Shown here: positions 10,049 to 18,830 of the stretch, in pieces
Position numbering within the stretch: the first letter of the stretch is position 1
Layout of the letters: the number at the start of each line of letters is the position of its first letter
Assembly (NCBI GenBank): GCA_024235675.1
Contig: JACKLZ010000002.1
Coordinates: 553,501-617,500, forward strand
DNA from: Zoogloeaceae bacterium
Lineage (GTDB): Bacteria > Pseudomonadota > Gammaproteobacteria > Burkholderiales > Rhodocyclaceae
Direction of reading: 5' to 3'
DNA: 64,000 nucleotides
Notes under the pieces: model-generated
Databases searched by the model: none
What the model was told of the DNA's origin: nothing
Seen by the model: the letters and a program-made list of their open reading frames with translations, nothing else
Program-made: the position numbers and the translations under genes

Positions 10049-11182
10049 TCAGTCTGCCTGCTTGCGCAAGAAGGCCGGGATATCGTAGGTGCCCACACCG
10101 CTGGCGCTCATCGCCTCGACCGTCGTGCGACGACCGCTGCGAATCACGGCCGGCACATCGCTGTCAGCCGCGCCGCTGGACGGGCCATACGTGCCCGTAC
10201 CCTGCACCACTTGCATCACAGGCTTGCTGGCCGACACGGCCGGGTTGCCCAGGCCGGTCGCGACCACGGTGACACGGATGCGATCTTCCATGGCTTCGTC
10301 GAAGACGGTGCCGTAGATCACGAAGGCGTCCTTGGCGGCGAAGGCGCGCACGGTATTCACGGCTTCCTTCACTTCCGACATCTTCAACGAGCGGCTGGCG
10401 GTGAGGTTGATCAACACACCACGGGCGCCGGAGAGCTCAACACCTTCGAGCAGCGGGCTGGCAGCAGCCTGTTCGGCGGCGATGCGCGCGCGGTCGATAC
10501 CGGCGGCTTCGGCCGAGCCCATCATGGCGCGGCCCATCTCGGCCATCACCGTGCGCACGTCCTGGAAGTCGACGTTCACCAGACCGGGGATATTGATGAT
10601 TTCGGCAATCCCGCCGACGGCGTTACGCAGGACGTTGTCGGCCGCGCGGAAACCGTCTTCGAGGCTGGCGTCATCGCCCAACACTTCCATCAGCTTGTCG
10701 TTGAGCACCACGATCAGCGAATCGACATGGCTGGAGAGCTCTTCGATGCCGCTGTCGGCAACGCGGTCGCGGTTCTCGAAGTCGAAGGGTTTGGTCACCA
10801 CACCGACGGTGAGGATGCCCATTTCCTTGGCCACTTCGGCCACCACCGGCGCTGCGCCGGTGCCAGTGCCACCGCCCATACCGGCGGTAATGAACACCAT
10901 GTGCGCGCCCTTGATGGCTTCGGCGATCTGCTCACGCGCTTCCTGCGCGGAGCAACGACCGGCCTCCGGTTTGGCGCCTGCGCCCAACCCGGACGTCCCC
11001 AATTGCACCTTCTGGGACGACAGATTGCGCTTGAGTGCCTGCGCGTCGGTGTTGGCGGTGATGAACTCAACGCCATGCACGCTCTCGCGGATCATGTGAT
11101 CGACGGCATTGCCGCCGGCGCCTCCGATGCCGACCACCTTGATGATGGTTCCGATCGGTTCCTTTTCAACGATTTCAAACAT
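10049..11182 (-). CDS. ftsZ: Cell division GTPase FtsZ
   Basis: FtsZ is the tubulin homologue that polymerises at mid-cell and recruits the divisome. The 377-residue protein begins MFEIVEKEPIGTIIKVVGIGG, carries the GTP-binding G-box GGGTGTGAAP and the synergy-loop region DFQDVRTVMAEMG. It ends with a variable linker and the conserved tail TYDIPAFLRKQAD, the peptide that binds FtsA and ZipA. The ATG at 11182 is preceded by a strong AAGGAGG ribosome-binding site, so the 12 extra in-frame codons upstream are not used. It is separated from ftsA by 147 bases, the longest gap inside the cluster apart from the lpxC leader. Confidence 0.98.
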   Translation of the reverse strand: MFEIVEKEPIGTIIKVVGIGGAGGNAVDHMIRESVHGVEFITANTDAQALKRNLSSQKVQLGTSGLGAGAKPEAGRCSAQEAREQIAEAIKGAHMVFITAGMGGGTGTGAAPVVAEVAKEMGILTVGVVTKPFDFENRDRVADSGIEELSSHVDSLIVVLNDKLMEVLGDDASLEDGFRAADNVLRNAVGGIAEIINIPGLVNVDFQDVRTVMAEMGRAMMGSAEAAGIDRARIAAEQAAASPLLEGVELSGARGVLINLTASRSLKMSEVKEAVNTVRAFAAKDAFVIYGTVFDEAMEDRIRVTVVATGLGNPAVSASKPVMQVVQGTGTYGPSSGAADSDVPAVIRSGRRTTVEAMSASGVGTYDIPAFLRKQAD

Positions 11183-11222
11183 GTGCCTCGCCTCCTTGAA
11201 AAACGGCTTTAACGCCACTTTC

Positions 11223-11292
11223 TCGTCTGCGCTATCCGGTATCTAGTATTAGATTGGCATTCTATAACTAAATACCGGATAGCAACAGACGA
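11223..11292. promoter_or_regulatory. Interrupted inverted repeat between ftsA and ftsZ
   Basis: GCTATCCGGTAT (11231-11242) pairs perfectly with 11272-11283. After a short bulge, TCGTCTG (11223-11229) pairs with CAGACGA (11286-11292). The 29-base centre is AT-rich, and on the minus strand it contains TAGAAT and TAATACT sequences that resemble -10 boxes. The element could terminate or attenuate ftsA transcription, or carry a local ftsZ promoter. Which of these applies is inference. Confidence 0.55.
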
Positions 11293-11329
11293 ACTACAAA
11301 TTCATACAAACCCCGCCCGAGGGCGAGCC

Positions 11330-12559
11330 CTAGAAGTTCCGTTCAAACCAACCTTTCATCCGGTCGAACATCTGGCGCAGGTTGCGCGTCTCGCGCGCCT
11401 GGATCCCGCGGCGACGCTGCGCCATGGCCTCGACCATCAATCCCATCGCAGTGGCATAGCGCGGCTGACAGACCACGTCAGCCAGGCCACCTTTGTATTG
11501 CGGTGCGCCGATGCGCACCGGCATATGGAAAATTTCTTCGCCCAGCTCGATCATGCCGTCCATCACCGACGCGCCGCCGGTGAGCACGATGCCGGACGAG
11601 AGCAGCTCTTCGTAGCCGCTGCGACGCAGCTCTGACTGCACCAGCTCGAACAGCTCGGAGACGCGCGGCTCGATCACGTCGGCCAAGGCCTGACGCGAGA
11701 GTTTGCGGGCGCTTCGATCGCCGACACCGGGGACTTCGATCATCTCGCTCGGATCGGCCAGCGAGCTCATCGCCACGCCGTGGCGAATCTTGATTTCTTC
11801 GGCTTCGGCCGTCGGGGTGCGCAAGGCCATGGCGATGTCGTTGGTGATCTGGTCACCCGCGACCGGAATCACCGCCGTGTGGCGAATCGCGCCTTGCGTA
11901 AACACCGCCAGATCGGTGGTGCCGCCGCCGATATCGACCAGGCACACGCCCAGGCCTTTCTCGTCGTCCGACAGCGTGGCGTAGCTGGAGGCCAGCGGCT
12001 GCAGGATCAGGTCCATCACCTCCAACCCACAGCGGCGCACACATTTGACGACGTTTTGCGCCGCCGACACCGCACCGGTCACGATGTGCACTTTTACTTC
12101 CAGCTTCACGCCGCTCATGCCGATCGGCTCGCGTACGCCGTCCTGACCGTCGATGATGAATTCCTGAGTGAGGATGTGCAGGATCTGCTGGTCGGCCGGG
12201 ATCGGCATGGCGCGCGCCACTTCGATCACCCGCTCGACGTCCATGGTGGACACTTCCTTGTCCTTGATGGCCACCATACCGTTCGAGTTGAAGCTCTTGA
12301 TGTGACTGCCCGCGATGCCGGTGTAGAGGTCGCCGATCTTGCAGTCGGCCATCAATTCGACCTCCTGGATCACCCGCGAGATCGCATCGACGGTGGCCTC
12401 GATATTGACCACCACCCCGCGGCGCAGGCCGTTGGAGGGCTGCGTGCCGAGGCCGATCACGTTGAACTGTCCATCGGGGCGCACCTCGGCCACCATACAG
12501 GTGGTCTTGGATGTGCCGATGTCGAGCCCGACGACGAGATCTTTGTATTCCTTGCTCAT
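11330..12559 (-). CDS. ftsA: Cell division protein FtsA
   Basis: FtsA is the actin-fold ATPase that tethers FtsZ filaments to the membrane. The 409-residue product shows phosphate-1 VVGLDIGTSKTTCMVAE, the inserted 1C domain, phosphate-2 VCLVDIGGGTTDLAVF and the adenosine motif SGIVLTGGASVMDGM. It ends in the C-terminal amphipathic membrane helix (MFDRMKGWFERNF). Its start overlaps the ftsQ stop by 4 bases (ATGA), which implies translational coupling. A palindromic element separates it from ftsZ. Confidence 0.97.
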   Translation of the reverse strand: MSKEYKDLVVGLDIGTSKTTCMVAEVRPDGQFNVIGLGTQPSNGLRRGVVVNIEATVDAISRVIQEVELMADCKIGDLYTGIAGSHIKSFNSNGMVAIKDKEVSTMDVERVIEVARAMPIPADQQILHILTQEFIIDGQDGVREPIGMSGVKLEVKVHIVTGAVSAAQNVVKCVRRCGLEVMDLILQPLASSYATLSDDEKGLGVCLVDIGGGTTDLAVFTQGAIRHTAVIPVAGDQITNDIAMALRTPTAEAEEIKIRHGVAMSSLADPSEMIEVPGVGDRSARKLSRQALADVIEPRVSELFELVQSELRRSGYEELLSSGIVLTGGASVMDGMIELGEEIFHMPVRIGAPQYKGGLADVVCQPRYATAMGLMVEAMAQRRRGIQARETRNLRQMFDRMKGWFERNF

Positions 12560-13383
12560 TTTTTGCTTTCCACTGACTTCTTGTCGCCCACCGGCAAGAG
12601 GGCGAAACCATTCGGATACCGCAAATCCGCCACTGCAATCGTCATCGGCGACTTGGCCAATGCCTTGGGATAAGCCTCGACGAAGCGCGCCATCCGTTCT
12701 TCGACATGCGCTTTCTCACGATCCCGGCCGAGCCGGATCACCAGCCCATCGTCCAGCGTCAGCTGCCACGCTTCGCGCGCCGACAAGCTCAACTCGACCA
12801 GTTCCCGACCCAGCGGCGCGACCAGCTTGGAAAACTGCGCATGGCTGGCCAGCACGTAGCCGGCGTAGCCTTCCGGCCCGATGAAGGCCGGCATGTGCGC
12901 GTTGCTGGCTGCCACAAAGATCTCGCCCTGACGATTGACCAGGCGCGTCTCGCCGCTGTCATTGACCGTCCAGTAGGCCACGGCCTGATGCTCTTCGAGG
13001 CGCACTTCGAGCATGTCGGGCCAGTGCCGTCGCACTTGGGCGCGGCGTACCCACGGCAGCTTCTCGAAGGCCTCGCGCACCGACACCAGATCGACGGTGA
13101 AAAAGTTGCCCTTCACCGCCGAGCGCGCGGCGTACTGCAGCTGCTCGGCCGATACCTGCGCCGGCGGCGTCAGCACCGTCACTTCGCGCAACTGGAAGGC
13201 GGGCCGCGCGGCCAGCCAGGTCACCGCGGCGTAGCCGATCATCGCCGTGGCAATCAGCATCAAGGCGTCCGACACCAGATTCAGTACCGCCGGCCGATGC
13301 CACACGCCCACGCGCACCCGCCCGCCACCGGCAGCGCGGTTGGCGAGCTTGCGTGCAGCAGGGCGCGTGCGTATCTCAGCCAA
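12556..13383 (-). CDS. ftsQ: Cell division protein FtsQ
   Basis: FtsQ is a bitopic inner-membrane protein bridging early and late divisome proteins with FtsB and FtsL. The product has a short cytoplasmic arm, one membrane helix (LVSDALMLIATAMIGYAAVT), a POTRA domain (FQLREVTVLTP through WVRRAQVRRHWPDMLEVRLEEH) and a beta domain. The frame stays open to an ATG at 13428 inside ddl. I prefer the TTG at 13383 because GGAG lies at a good distance before it; this gives 275 residues and an 8-base overlap with the ddl stop. The GTG codons closer to the membrane helix are alternatives, so the start is uncertain. Confidence 0.9.
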   Translation of the reverse strand: MAEIRTRPAARKLANRAAGGGRVRVGVWHRPAVLNLVSDALMLIATAMIGYAAVTWLAARPAFQLREVTVLTPPAQVSAEQLQYAARSAVKGNFFTVDLVSVREAFEKLPWVRRAQVRRHWPDMLEVRLEEHQAVAYWTVNDSGETRLVNRQGEIFVAASNAHMPAFIGPEGYAGYVLASHAQFSKLVAPLGRELVELSLSAREAWQLTLDDGLVIRLGRDREKAHVEERMARFVEAYPKALAKSPMTIAVADLRYPNGFALLPVGDKKSVESKK

Positions 13384-14311
13384 GGCGTGCTTTCTCCAGA
13401 ATCGACAGGCACAGGGCGGCAAAGTCATACCCGGCCACGCGGGCCGACATCGGCACCAGCGAGTGGCCGGTCATGCCCGGCGTGGTGTTCATTTCGAGCA
13501 GATAGGGTTTGCCATCGGCGGTCAGAATCAGGTCACCCCGCCCCCAGCCGCGGCAGGCCAGCACGCGGGCGGCGCGCAGCATCAGCGCCTGCAGCTCAGC
13601 CTCTTGCGCCTCGGGCAAGCCGCTGGGGCAGAAATACTGGGTGTCGTCGGTGAAGTATTTGTTCTGGTAGTCGTAATTGCCGCCCGGCGCCACGATACGC
13701 ACCACCGGCAGCACTTCGTCGCCCAGGAAGGGAATGGTCAGCTCCTGGCCTTCGATGAACTCTTCGGCGATCACCAGGGTATCGAAGCGCGCAGCGAGCG
13801 CCCAGGCATCGGCCAACTGGCTGGCCTCGGTCACCTTGGTGGCGCCCATGCTCGAGCCTTCGTGCACCGGCTTGACGAAGATCGGCAAGCCCAGATCGGC
13901 GGCCACGGCGGCCCAGTCGCTGGTCTCGTCGATGATGTGGAAGCGCGGCGTCGGCAGGCCGGCAGCCAGCCACACCATCTTGGTCCGCCACTTGTCCATC
14001 GACAGCGCCGAGGCCATCACGCCGCTGCCGGTGTAGGGAATGCCGAGCATCTCGAGCATGCCTTGCACCGTGCCGTCTTCACCGCCCCGGCCATGCAGCG
14101 CCAGGAAGGCGCGGTCATAGCCTTCATCCTTGAGTACATGCAGATCGGTGTCGGCCGGGTCGAAGGCGTGTGCATCCACGCCAGCGCCTTGCAACGCGGC
14201 GAGCACGGCCTTGCCGGACATCAACGACACCTCGCGCTCGGCAGACGCGCCGCCCATCAAGACCGCAACTTTTCCGAATCGTGTTTGCATGCTTTCTGTC
14301 ATTTCGCTCAT
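13376..14311 (-). CDS. ddl: D-alanine--D-alanine ligase
   Basis: This ATP-grasp enzyme makes the D-Ala-D-Ala dipeptide that MurF adds to the UDP-MurNAc-tripeptide. The 311-residue protein contains VAVLMGGASAEREVSLMSG, LALHGRGGEDGTVQGMLE, PYTGSGVMASALSMDK, the loop HEGSSMGATKV and the metal-binding end LLEMNTTPGMTGHSLVP. It starts 4 bases after the murB-like stop and overlaps ftsQ. The ATG codons at residues 4 and 8 are alternative starts. Confidence 0.97.
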   Translation of the reverse strand: MSEMTESMQTRFGKVAVLMGGASAEREVSLMSGKAVLAALQGAGVDAHAFDPADTDLHVLKDEGYDRAFLALHGRGGEDGTVQGMLEMLGIPYTGSGVMASALSMDKWRTKMVWLAAGLPTPRFHIIDETSDWAAVAADLGLPIFVKPVHEGSSMGATKVTEASQLADAWALAARFDTLVIAEEFIEGQELTIPFLGDEVLPVVRIVAPGGNYDYQNKYFTDDTQYFCPSGLPEAQEAELQALMLRAARVLACRGWGRGDLILTADGKPYLLEMNTTPGMTGHSLVPMSARVAGYDFAALCLSILEKARLG

Positions 14312-14315
14312 CGCC

Positions 14316-15134
14316 TTAGCCCCGCGCCCCGACGAAGCGAAGCCGGCAATTCACCGCCCGCCCCGCCTGCTGGCTCGCAGCCGCGCACAATTGTTCAATC
14401 GCCGACTCGAGGTCTGCCGCCTCGGCCGTCGCGTCCAGATGGAGCTGCGCCGTCTCCTTGTCGAGCCGCACCGCGCCCGCGAGAACCGGGCCTGCGGCCA
14501 GCACATGGGGCAGGCTGTCGATCGCAAACAGTTGCGTGACTGTCCGCGCACCGGCCATGGCCACCGGCGTGTGAGTCTTCTCGCGGCCGCCGTTCATCCA
14601 GACGCCAAGCACGATCTCGTCCGAGTGGCGCGTGGCGCCAGCCCAGGTGCTGTCGATACCAAACTCAGTCACCTGGCGCTCATGGGCATGGCCGTGCCGA
14701 TCGACGGTCTTCACCGCCCGCACTTTCGACCACACGCTGTGCTTGCCCACACCAATATTGGTGCGCAAGGCGCCGCCGACAGAGCCCGGCACACCGGCCA
14801 GCCACGCCAGCGCACCATGGTGATGCTGGGCGCAGACATGCCCCACCCGGGCACACAGGGCGCCGGCTTCGACATACACACCCACGTCCGTGAATTCGAT
14901 ACGGCTCAACTTGGCAGTACTGATCACCACGCCTTGCAAGCCCCCTTGGCGAACCACAACACGCGATCCTGTGCCACTCACCAGCATCGGCTCATCCAGA
15001 CGCAGCGATGCGAGAAAGCGGCGCAAGTCGTCGGCGTCGGCGGGCGTATAGACAAACTGCGCCGTGCCGCCCACGCCCCAGGCACTGCGCTCGGCCATGC
15101 CGGCATCACGCAACCAGGTGCCCTGGGCGCTCAT
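14316..15134 (-). CDS. murB: Divergent MurB-like FAD-binding protein, catalytic residues replaced
   Basis: It sits in the murB slot (murC-murB-ddl) and its start overlaps the murC stop by 4 bases. The N-terminal FAD domain is MurB-like: WGVGGTAQF, VSGTGSRVVVRQGGLQGVVI and GVPGSVGGALRTNIG (residues 114-128). It is only 272 aa, against 342 in E. coli. The YRxSxF segment with catalytic Arg159 is FGIDSTW here (158-164). The GSFFKNP segment with Ser229 is absent from a shortened C-terminal part. At the end, LEPEVRFIG, whose second Glu is E. coli Glu325, reads VNCRLRFVG (261-269), placing Arg264 there. From this alignment I doubt it reduces UDP-GlcNAc-enolpyruvate. It may be a FAD-binding or structural paralogue, with a true MurB elsewhere. 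Confidence 0.72.
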   Translation of the reverse strand: MSAQGTWLRDAGMAERSAWGVGGTAQFVYTPADADDLRRFLASLRLDEPMLVSGTGSRVVVRQGGLQGVVISTAKLSRIEFTDVGVYVEAGALCARVGHVCAQHHHGALAWLAGVPGSVGGALRTNIGVGKHSVWSKVRAVKTVDRHGHAHERQVTEFGIDSTWAGATRHSDEIVLGVWMNGGREKTHTPVAMAGARTVTQLFAIDSLPHVLAAGPVLAGAVRLDKETAQLHLDATAEAADLESAIEQLCAAASQQAGRAVNCRLRFVGARG

Positions 15135-16528
15135 ACGCTTTCCTCACCGGCCAGCTGGCCGGGCACCGCGCCGATGGAGCCGGCGCCCATGGTCAGCACG
15201 ACGTCGCCGTCCTGCACCACATCGAGCACGGTCTTGCTCATGTCGTCGATCTGTTCGACAAACACCGGTTCGATGCGCCCGGCCACGCGCAGCGCACGCG
15301 CCAGGGCGCGGCCGTCGGCGGCCACCAGCGGTGCCTCGCCGGCGGAATACACCTCGGCAAGCACCAAGGCATCGACCGTGGACAAGACTTTGACGAAATC
15401 TTCGAAACAATCTCGGGTGCGGGTATAGCGGTGCGGCTGGAAGGCCAGCACCAGGCGCCGCCCCGGGAAGGCCCCGCGCGCCGCCTCGAGGGTGGCAGCC
15501 ATCTCGACCGGATGGTGACCATAGTCATCGACCAGCGTGAAGCTGCCGCCGGCGGGCAAGGCGACTTCACCGTAACGCTGGAAACGCCGCCCCACGCCTT
15601 TGAAATCTGCCAGCGCCTGAATGATCGCCTCGTCTGACACGCCGACTTCGGTCGCCACGGCGATCGCGGCCAACGCGTTGAGTACGTTGTGCATCCCCGG
15701 CATGTTCAGGGTGATCGACAGGCGCGACACGCTGCCATTGATGCGTAGCACGTCGAAGAGCATCCGGCCGGCCTCGGCGCGTACGTTCTCGGCGCGGATA
15801 TTGGCGTTTGGCGAGAAGCCGTAGCGCACGATCTGCTTGGACACCAGCGGCATGATCGAGCGCACATGCGGGTCGTCCTCACACAGCACGGCCACACCGT
15901 AGAAAGGCAGGCGCTGGAGGAAGTCGATAAAGGCCTGCTTGAGTCGCGCAAAATCGTGGCCGTATGTGTCCATGTGATCGGCATCGATGTTGGTCACCAC
16001 CGAGATCACCGGATTGAGCAGCAAGAAGGACGCGTCGGACTCATCCGCCTCGGCGACCAGAAAGTCGCCCTTGCCAAGCCGCGCGTTCGCGCCGGCGGCG
16101 TTCAGCCGGCCACCGATGACGAAGGTCGGGTCCAGCCCGCCTTCGGCCAGAATGCTGGCGGTCAGCGAGGTGGTGGTGGTTTTGCCGTGCGTGCCGGCAA
16201 TCGCCACGCCCTGCTTGAGACGCATCAGTTCGGCCAGCATCTGCGCACGCGGCACCACCGGCACCTGACGCACCCGCGCGGCGCGCACCTCGGGGTTGTC
16301 GTGCTTGACCGCAGTCGACACCACCACCACATCGGAATCCGCCACGTGGGCCGCATCATGGCCACGCATGACCCGTGCGCCCATGGCCGTCAGGCGGCGC
16401 GTCGCTGCGCTCTCGCCCAGATCCGAACCGCTCACGGAAAAGCCCTGGTTGAGCAACACCTCGGCGATGCCGCTCATGCCAGCGCCGCCGATGCCGACGA
16501 AATGGACGCGTTTGACTTTGTGTTTCAT
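15131..16528 (-). CDS. murC: UDP-N-acetylmuramate--L-alanine ligase MurC
   Basis: MurC adds L-Ala to UDP-MurNAc, the first amino-acid step of the peptidoglycan precursor. The 465-residue protein has the Rossmann start VHFVGIGGAGMSGIAEVL, the ATP loop GTHGKTTTTSL, the DADHMDTYGHDF segment and the C-terminal DDYGHHPVEM and FQPHRYTRT motifs. The ATG at 16528 overlaps the murG stop (ATGA), and the upstream 13 codons are not conserved. Its own stop overlaps the murB-like gene. Confidence 0.98.
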   Translation of the reverse strand: MKHKVKRVHFVGIGGAGMSGIAEVLLNQGFSVSGSDLGESAATRRLTAMGARVMRGHDAAHVADSDVVVVSTAVKHDNPEVRAARVRQVPVVPRAQMLAELMRLKQGVAIAGTHGKTTTTSLTASILAEGGLDPTFVIGGRLNAAGANARLGKGDFLVAEADESDASFLLLNPVISVVTNIDADHMDTYGHDFARLKQAFIDFLQRLPFYGVAVLCEDDPHVRSIMPLVSKQIVRYGFSPNANIRAENVRAEAGRMLFDVLRINGSVSRLSITLNMPGMHNVLNALAAIAVATEVGVSDEAIIQALADFKGVGRRFQRYGEVALPAGGSFTLVDDYGHHPVEMAATLEAARGAFPGRRLVLAFQPHRYTRTRDCFEDFVKVLSTVDALVLAEVYSAGEAPLVAADGRALARALRVAGRIEPVFVEQIDDMSKTVLDVVQDGDVVLTMGAGSIGAVPGQLAGEESV

Positions 16529-17604
16529 GACTTTTTGGACTCCTTCTCGCCGGCCAGCTCGCGGCACACCTGCGCCACCTCGGCCGCCGCGTTCGGGCGG
16601 GCCAGGGCGCGGGCTGCGTTGGCCATATCACGCAGACGGCGGCGATCGAGGCCGCGCAAAATGCCGGCCAGGCGCTCGGAACTCAGCTCGCTCTGCGGCA
16701 ACAGATAGGCTGCTCCGCGGTCGGCCAGGAAGCGCGCATTGCCGGTCTGGTGGTCATCCACCGCGTGCGGCAGCGGTACCAGAATGCTGGCCACGCCCGC
16801 GGCGGCCAGCTCGGCCACGGTCAGCGCACCGGCGCGGCAGATCACCACATCGGCCGCGGCGTAGGCGGCGGCCATGTCTTCAATAAAGGGGCGCAGATCT
16901 CCCGCCACCCGCGCCATGGCGTAGCCCTCGCGCAAGGCGTCGACATGGGTGGCGCCCGCCTGATGCACCACCAGCGGCCGAATCGATTCGCTCAGGCTGG
17001 CGAGCGCTTGCGGCACGGTCTCGTTCAACACTTTGGCGCCCAGGCTGCCACCGATCACCAGAATGTTCAGCGGACCTTCACGCTCGGCGAAACGCTCGTC
17101 CGGGCTCGGCAACGCGACGATGTCGGCGCGCACCGGGTTGCCCAGCCAGCGGCTGCCTTTGATCACTTTCGGAAAGCCGGTGACGATCCGGTCGGCGACC
17201 CGCGCCAATACCCGGTTGGCCAGTCCGGCCACCGAGTTTTGTTCATGCACCACCAGCGGCCGGCCAATCAGTGCGGCCATCATGCCGCCAGGAAAGCTCA
17301 CATAGCCGCCCATGCCAAGCACCACGTCGGGCTTGGTGCCACGAATTGCCATCAGCGCTTGCCAGAAACCGCGCAGCAGATTGACCGGCAACAGCAATTT
17401 GGCCATCACGCCCTTGCCGCGCAGCGCACCGAAACGGATCCATGCCGTTTCGTAGCCACGCTCGGGAATCAGGCGTCCTTCCATCCGGTCGGCATTGCCG
17501 AGCCAGACGATGCGCCAGCCCTCGGCGCGCAGCGCCTCGGCCACCGCGATGCCCGGATAGATATGCCCGCCGGTGCCGCCCGCCATGACCATCAATGTCT
17601 TCAT
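16525..17604 (-). CDS. murG: UDP-GlcNAc:lipid I GlcNAc-transferase MurG
   Basis: MurG is a membrane-associated GT-B glycosyltransferase that converts lipid I to lipid II on the cytoplasmic face. The 359-residue protein shows the glycine-rich loop MAGGTGGHIYPGIAVAEAL, the second loop VIGGSLGAKVLNE and the donor-site region CRAGALTVAELAAAG followed by PLPHAVDDHQTGNA. The ATG at 17604 overlaps the ftsW stop by 4 bases. The 60 in-frame codons upstream lie within ftsW and are not homologous. Confidence 0.97.
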   Translation of the reverse strand: MKTLMVMAGGTGGHIYPGIAVAEALRAEGWRIVWLGNADRMEGRLIPERGYETAWIRFGALRGKGVMAKLLLPVNLLRGFWQALMAIRGTKPDVVLGMGGYVSFPGGMMAALIGRPLVVHEQNSVAGLANRVLARVADRIVTGFPKVIKGSRWLGNPVRADIVALPSPDERFAEREGPLNILVIGGSLGAKVLNETVPQALASLSESIRPLVVHQAGATHVDALREGYAMARVAGDLRPFIEDMAAAYAAADVVICRAGALTVAELAAAGVASILVPLPHAVDDHQTGNARFLADRGAAYLLPQSELSSERLAGILRGLDRRRLRDMANAARALARPNAAAEVAQVCRELAGEKESKKS

Positions 17605-18830
17605 GCGCCACCTCCACGCATGATCTGGCGGTTTTCCCAATCGATCCGCAACAGGATCGCCAGCGCCAGGCAGTTGGCCACGATGCCCGAACCGCCAAAG
17701 CTCATCAGCGGCAGCGTCAGCCCCTTGGTCGGCAGCAGGCCCATGTTGACACCCATGTTGATGAAGGACTGCACACCAATCCACAGGCCGATGCCTTGCG
17801 CCACCAATCCGGCAAAGAACTTCTCGAGATCGATCGCCTGCCGGCCGATGGCGAAGGCGCGATGCACCAGCATGGCAAACAAGGCGATCACCACGAGCAC
17901 GCCGACCAGCCCGAGCTCCTCGGCGATGATGGCGAGAATGAAGTCGGTGTGGGCTTCAGGCAGGTAGAACAGCTTCTCGACACTGGCGCCCAGGCCGACG
18001 CCAAACCACTCGCCGCGACCGAAGGCGATCAGCGCATGCGAGAGTTGGTAGCCCTTGCCGAAGGCGTCCTGGAAGGGGTCCATGAAGCCGAAGATGCGAT
18101 CGCGCCGGTAGGGCGACAGCCAGATCAGCAGCATGAAGCCGATCACCGCCACCACCGCCAGCAAGGCGAACACGCGGACGTTGATGCCGCCGAGGAAAAG
18201 AATGCCAAAGGCGATCGCGGTGATCACCACGAAAGCGCCGAAGTCTGGCTCCTTGAGCAGCAAGAAGCCGACCAGCAACACCACACCGGCCATGGGCAGG
18301 AAAGCGCGCTTGAAGCTGGCCATGTGCGGCAACTTGCGCACGGTGTAGTCGGCGGCATAGAGCGCGGCGAAGAGTTTCATGGCCTCGGAGGGCTGGAAGT
18401 TCAGCGGGCCGAGTGGCAGCCAGCGACTGGCGCCATTGACCTCACGGCCGACGCCGGGGATCACCACCAGAAGCAACAACACCACGCCACCGACAAACAG
18501 ATGCGGCGACATTTGCTGCCAGACCCGCATCGGCATCTGAAAAGCCACCACGCCGATGATGGAGCCGATCATCAGAAACACGCCGTGACGCACCAGGTAG
18601 TAGGTGCTCTGGTGGCCGGTATATTTCAGGCCTTCGGCCGTGGCGATGGAGGACGAATAGACCATCACCAGGCCGATCATCAGCAGGCTGACGGCCGACC
18701 AGATCAGCATCGGATCGAGTTCGCGCTGTTGAACCTCCGGCGCGCTGAGGCGATGCACCGCACGTCGCGCCGCCGGATTATCGGCCTTGCGACGGGGCAG
18801 CAAAGAAGGGAGCGAGAGGCTCAGCTTCAT
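17601..18830 (-). CDS. ftsW: Division-specific peptidoglycan glycosyltransferase FtsW (SEDS)
   Basis: FtsW is the polytopic SEDS-family lipid II polymerase that works with FtsI at the septum. The 409-residue protein has a cytoplasmic arginine-rich N-terminus and about ten membrane helices. Family segments are VMVYSSSIA, the extracytoplasmic GANRW-like motif here GASRWLPLGPLNFQPSE, SPYRRDRI, and PTKGLTLPLMSFGGSG near the end. It overlaps murD upstream and murG downstream, each by ATGA. Confidence 0.97.
   Translation of the reverse strand: MKLSLSLPSLLPRRKADNPAARRAVHRLSAPEVQQRELDPMLIWSAVSLLMIGLVMVYSSSIATAEGLKYTGHQSTYYLVRHGVFLMIGSIIGVVAFQMPMRVWQQMSPHLFVGGVVLLLLVVIPGVGREVNGASRWLPLGPLNFQPSEAMKLFAALYAADYTVRKLPHMASFKRAFLPMAGVVLLVGFLLLKEPDFGAFVVITAIAFGILFLGGINVRVFALLAVVAVIGFMLLIWLSPYRRDRIFGFMDPFQDAFGKGYQLSHALIAFGRGEWFGVGLGASVEKLFYLPEAHTDFILAIIAEELGLVGVLVVIALFAMLVHRAFAIGRQAIDLEKFFAGLVAQGIGLWIGVQSFINMGVNMGLLPTKGLTLPLMSFGGSGIVANCLALAILLRIDWENRQIMRGGGA

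Noticed and set aside
9880..10098. N-terminal extension of lpxC
   Set aside because: The translated spacer is not conserved and runs through the palindrome; LpxC proteins start at MIKQRTL.
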